NCBI GenBank assembly: GCA_947626525.1
Contig: CANQSM010000001.1
Coordinates: forward strand, 62,001-126,000
Source of the DNA: an uncultured Phocaeicola sp.
GTDB lineage: Bacteria > Bacteroidota > Bacteroidia > Bacteroidales > Bacteroidaceae
Length of the DNA stretch: 64,000 nt
Direction of reading: 5' to 3'
The position numbers were made by a program, and so were the translations under genes. Under the pieces are notes generated by a model. The model did not search any database. It saw only the letters and a program-made list of their open reading frames with translations, and was not told where the DNA came from. Below, piece by piece: positions 62,435 to 64,000 of this stretch. Position 1 is the first letter of the stretch. Every line of letters starts with the position of its first letter.

Positions 62435-63062
62435 TAGTCGACGCGGAAAACTTTCAATTTTATAAGGAGTTTTACAATATCTCTACAAGTATTTATCCGT
62501 TAATCGCTTGTTACCAACCCAAATTACCTGCTTTCTAGCCCATCCATTTTTTCGGCAAGTTTAACACTACTTCCCATGTGAAAAGGCTAGGGCTGATAAA
62601 TCCACCAATACCATTTCCTTCGGTACGCAACGTTGTGCCAGATAGAATTCCGGTCATAAGTCACATCACATCCGAGATATTCCTGCTATATAAAAAGATA
62701 TTTACATCCAATATAGATTTTATCAATCAGGTCATAGCCCCACAACGCTCCGTTCAGCCTTGCGCAATGAGAACATCTGTGTAAATTCACCTGCCCATAT
62801 AGGCATCGTTACGTGCGCAGTGTCTATAGACTACGTCTATCTGATAAATTATATCCAAATTTTTCAACAACACAAAGTTTGCCAACATCTTCAATCTTAC
62901 TACATATCCGTCACCTTTCGCAGCACCGGGATTCATGTATTCCTTCCTTACTGAAATTAGGATTGTCCCGATAGTTCCTTCCGCCACTTTTACCACATCA
63001 CAATCTAATCTTTCCATATCGATCCATTAAAAAAAATCGGGACTATCCGATTCAGACTTAAA

Positions 63063-63094
63063 TTTGGAAGTTAAACAAAACATTCATATATTTG
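63063..63094 (+). promoter_or_regulatory. Bacteroidales-type promoter upstream of mscS-family gene
   Basis: TTTG (63063-63066)-N20-TATATTTG (63087-63094): full consensus match. Confidence 0.65.
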
Positions 63095-63214
63095 CAAAGC
63101 ATCTGTAAGAAACAGGGAGTGCGTAGATTCACCGGCATTGGCTGGGATGATGAAGCGCAAATGTTTGACGGACGCAAACCCAAAGTAGACAAATCCGATT
63201 AAAATTATAATAAC

Positions 63215-64000
63215 ATGTTGACAGAATCACAAATGGACATTAATCAAGTTTTAGATAAACTAATTAATTTCGGATTGAATGCCGGCAAAAATCTTCTAGT
63301 TGCCATCCTTATTTATATTGTCGGACGTTTTATCATCAAGTACGTACTCAAATTGGTTGCTGGCATTCTGAAAAAACGGAACGTGGAAGCCAGCGTACAG
63401 ACTTTTCTGAGAAGCTTCCTAAGTATCATCCTGAGCTTAATCTTGGCTTTTGCCATTATTGCCAAATTAGGAGTAGAGACAACAAGCTTTGCCGCTTTAC
63501 TGGCTTCCGCCGGTGTAGCTATCGGTATGGCCTTATCCGGCAACCTATCCAATTTCGCCGGAGGATTAATCGTATTGATGTTCAAGCCTTTTAAAGTAGG
63601 GGATTACATCGAAGGTGCCGGAGTAAGCGGTACGGTACAGGAAATCCAGATCTTTCATACCATCCTAGTCACTCCTGACAACCGGGTCATATTTGCCCCG
63701 AACGGAGCGTTAAGTAGTAACGCGGTCATCAATTACAGCAAAAAGGAACTCCGACGTGTCGATTTCTCATTCGGAGTGGAATATAACGAAGATTTCGATA
63801 AGGTGAAGACCGTCATCCAACGTATCATTGATGCAGACCAACGCATACTGAAGGAACCGTCCGCCACCATAGAATTAGGCGCCCTGAACGCAAGCAGCGT
63901 GGACATCACCGTGCGTGTATGGGTAAAAGTCACCGATTACTGGAATGTATTTTTCAATATGAACAAGACGGTTTATGCCGAGTTCAACAAGGAGGGTATC
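63215..64000 (+). CDS. MscS-family mechanosensitive ion channel, truncated by window end
   Basis: Open + frame MLTESQMDINQVLDKLINFGLNAGKNLLVAILIYIVGRFIIKYV...FAALLASAGVAIGMALSGNLSNFAGGLIVLMFKPFKVGDYIEGAGVSGTVQEIQIFHTIL; runs off right edge (absent from ORF track). Confidence 0.93.
   Translation, partial: MLTESQMDINQVLDKLINFGLNAGKNLLVAILIYIVGRFIIKYVLKLVAGILKKRNVEASVQTFLRSFLSIILSLILAFAIIAKLGVETTSFAALLASAGVAIGMALSGNLSNFAGGLIVLMFKPFKVGDYIEGAGVSGTVQEIQIFHTILVTPDNRVIFAPNGALSSNAVINYSKKELRRVDFSFGVEYNEDFDKVKTVIQRIIDADQRILKEPSATIELGALNASSVDITVRVWVKVTDYWNVFFNMNKTVYAEFNKEGI

Overview
Bacteroidales-type chromosomal segment (SusC/SusD pairs, FecR/ECF sigma, TTTG-N19/20-TAnnTTTG promoters). Left to right: (i) a DUF4435/TOPRIM-like protein (runs off the left edge) and an ABC-type AAA ATPase, resembling the two-gene PARIS/OLD layout; (ii) an EamA transporter and an SF1 helicase on +, the helicase overlapping tail-to-tail with a CE15-like esterase; (iii) an ECF sigma / FecR / STN-SusC / SusD / DUF4843 / PKD-like lipoprotein / thioredoxin locus with no obvious CAZyme in the operon; (iv) an etfB-etfA-acyl-CoA dehydrogenase operon with a very good promoter; (v) a repeat-rich ~0.8 kb intergenic region; (vi) a large (~41 kb) polysaccharide utilization locus on the minus strand, with enzymes transcribed first (GH127, GH141-like beta-helix, MFS, GH78, unassigned TIM-barrel lipoprotein, beta-propeller+GH2 fusion, LacZ-type GH2, GH2, GH106, SASA esterase, DUF5703-like hydrolase, GH2, PL1, beta-helix+TIM-barrel protein) and susC-susD last, behind a strong intrinsic terminator. 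This susC has a 9-nt poly-G tract in its signal-peptide region (candidate phase-variable switch). The probable substrate is a complex pectic or arabinogalactan-type glycan rich in rhamnose, galactose and arabinose; this is inference. The window ends in a partial MscS-family channel gene. No rRNA, tRNA, CRISPR array or transposase was seen. Family names are from reading the translations; no database search was possible.
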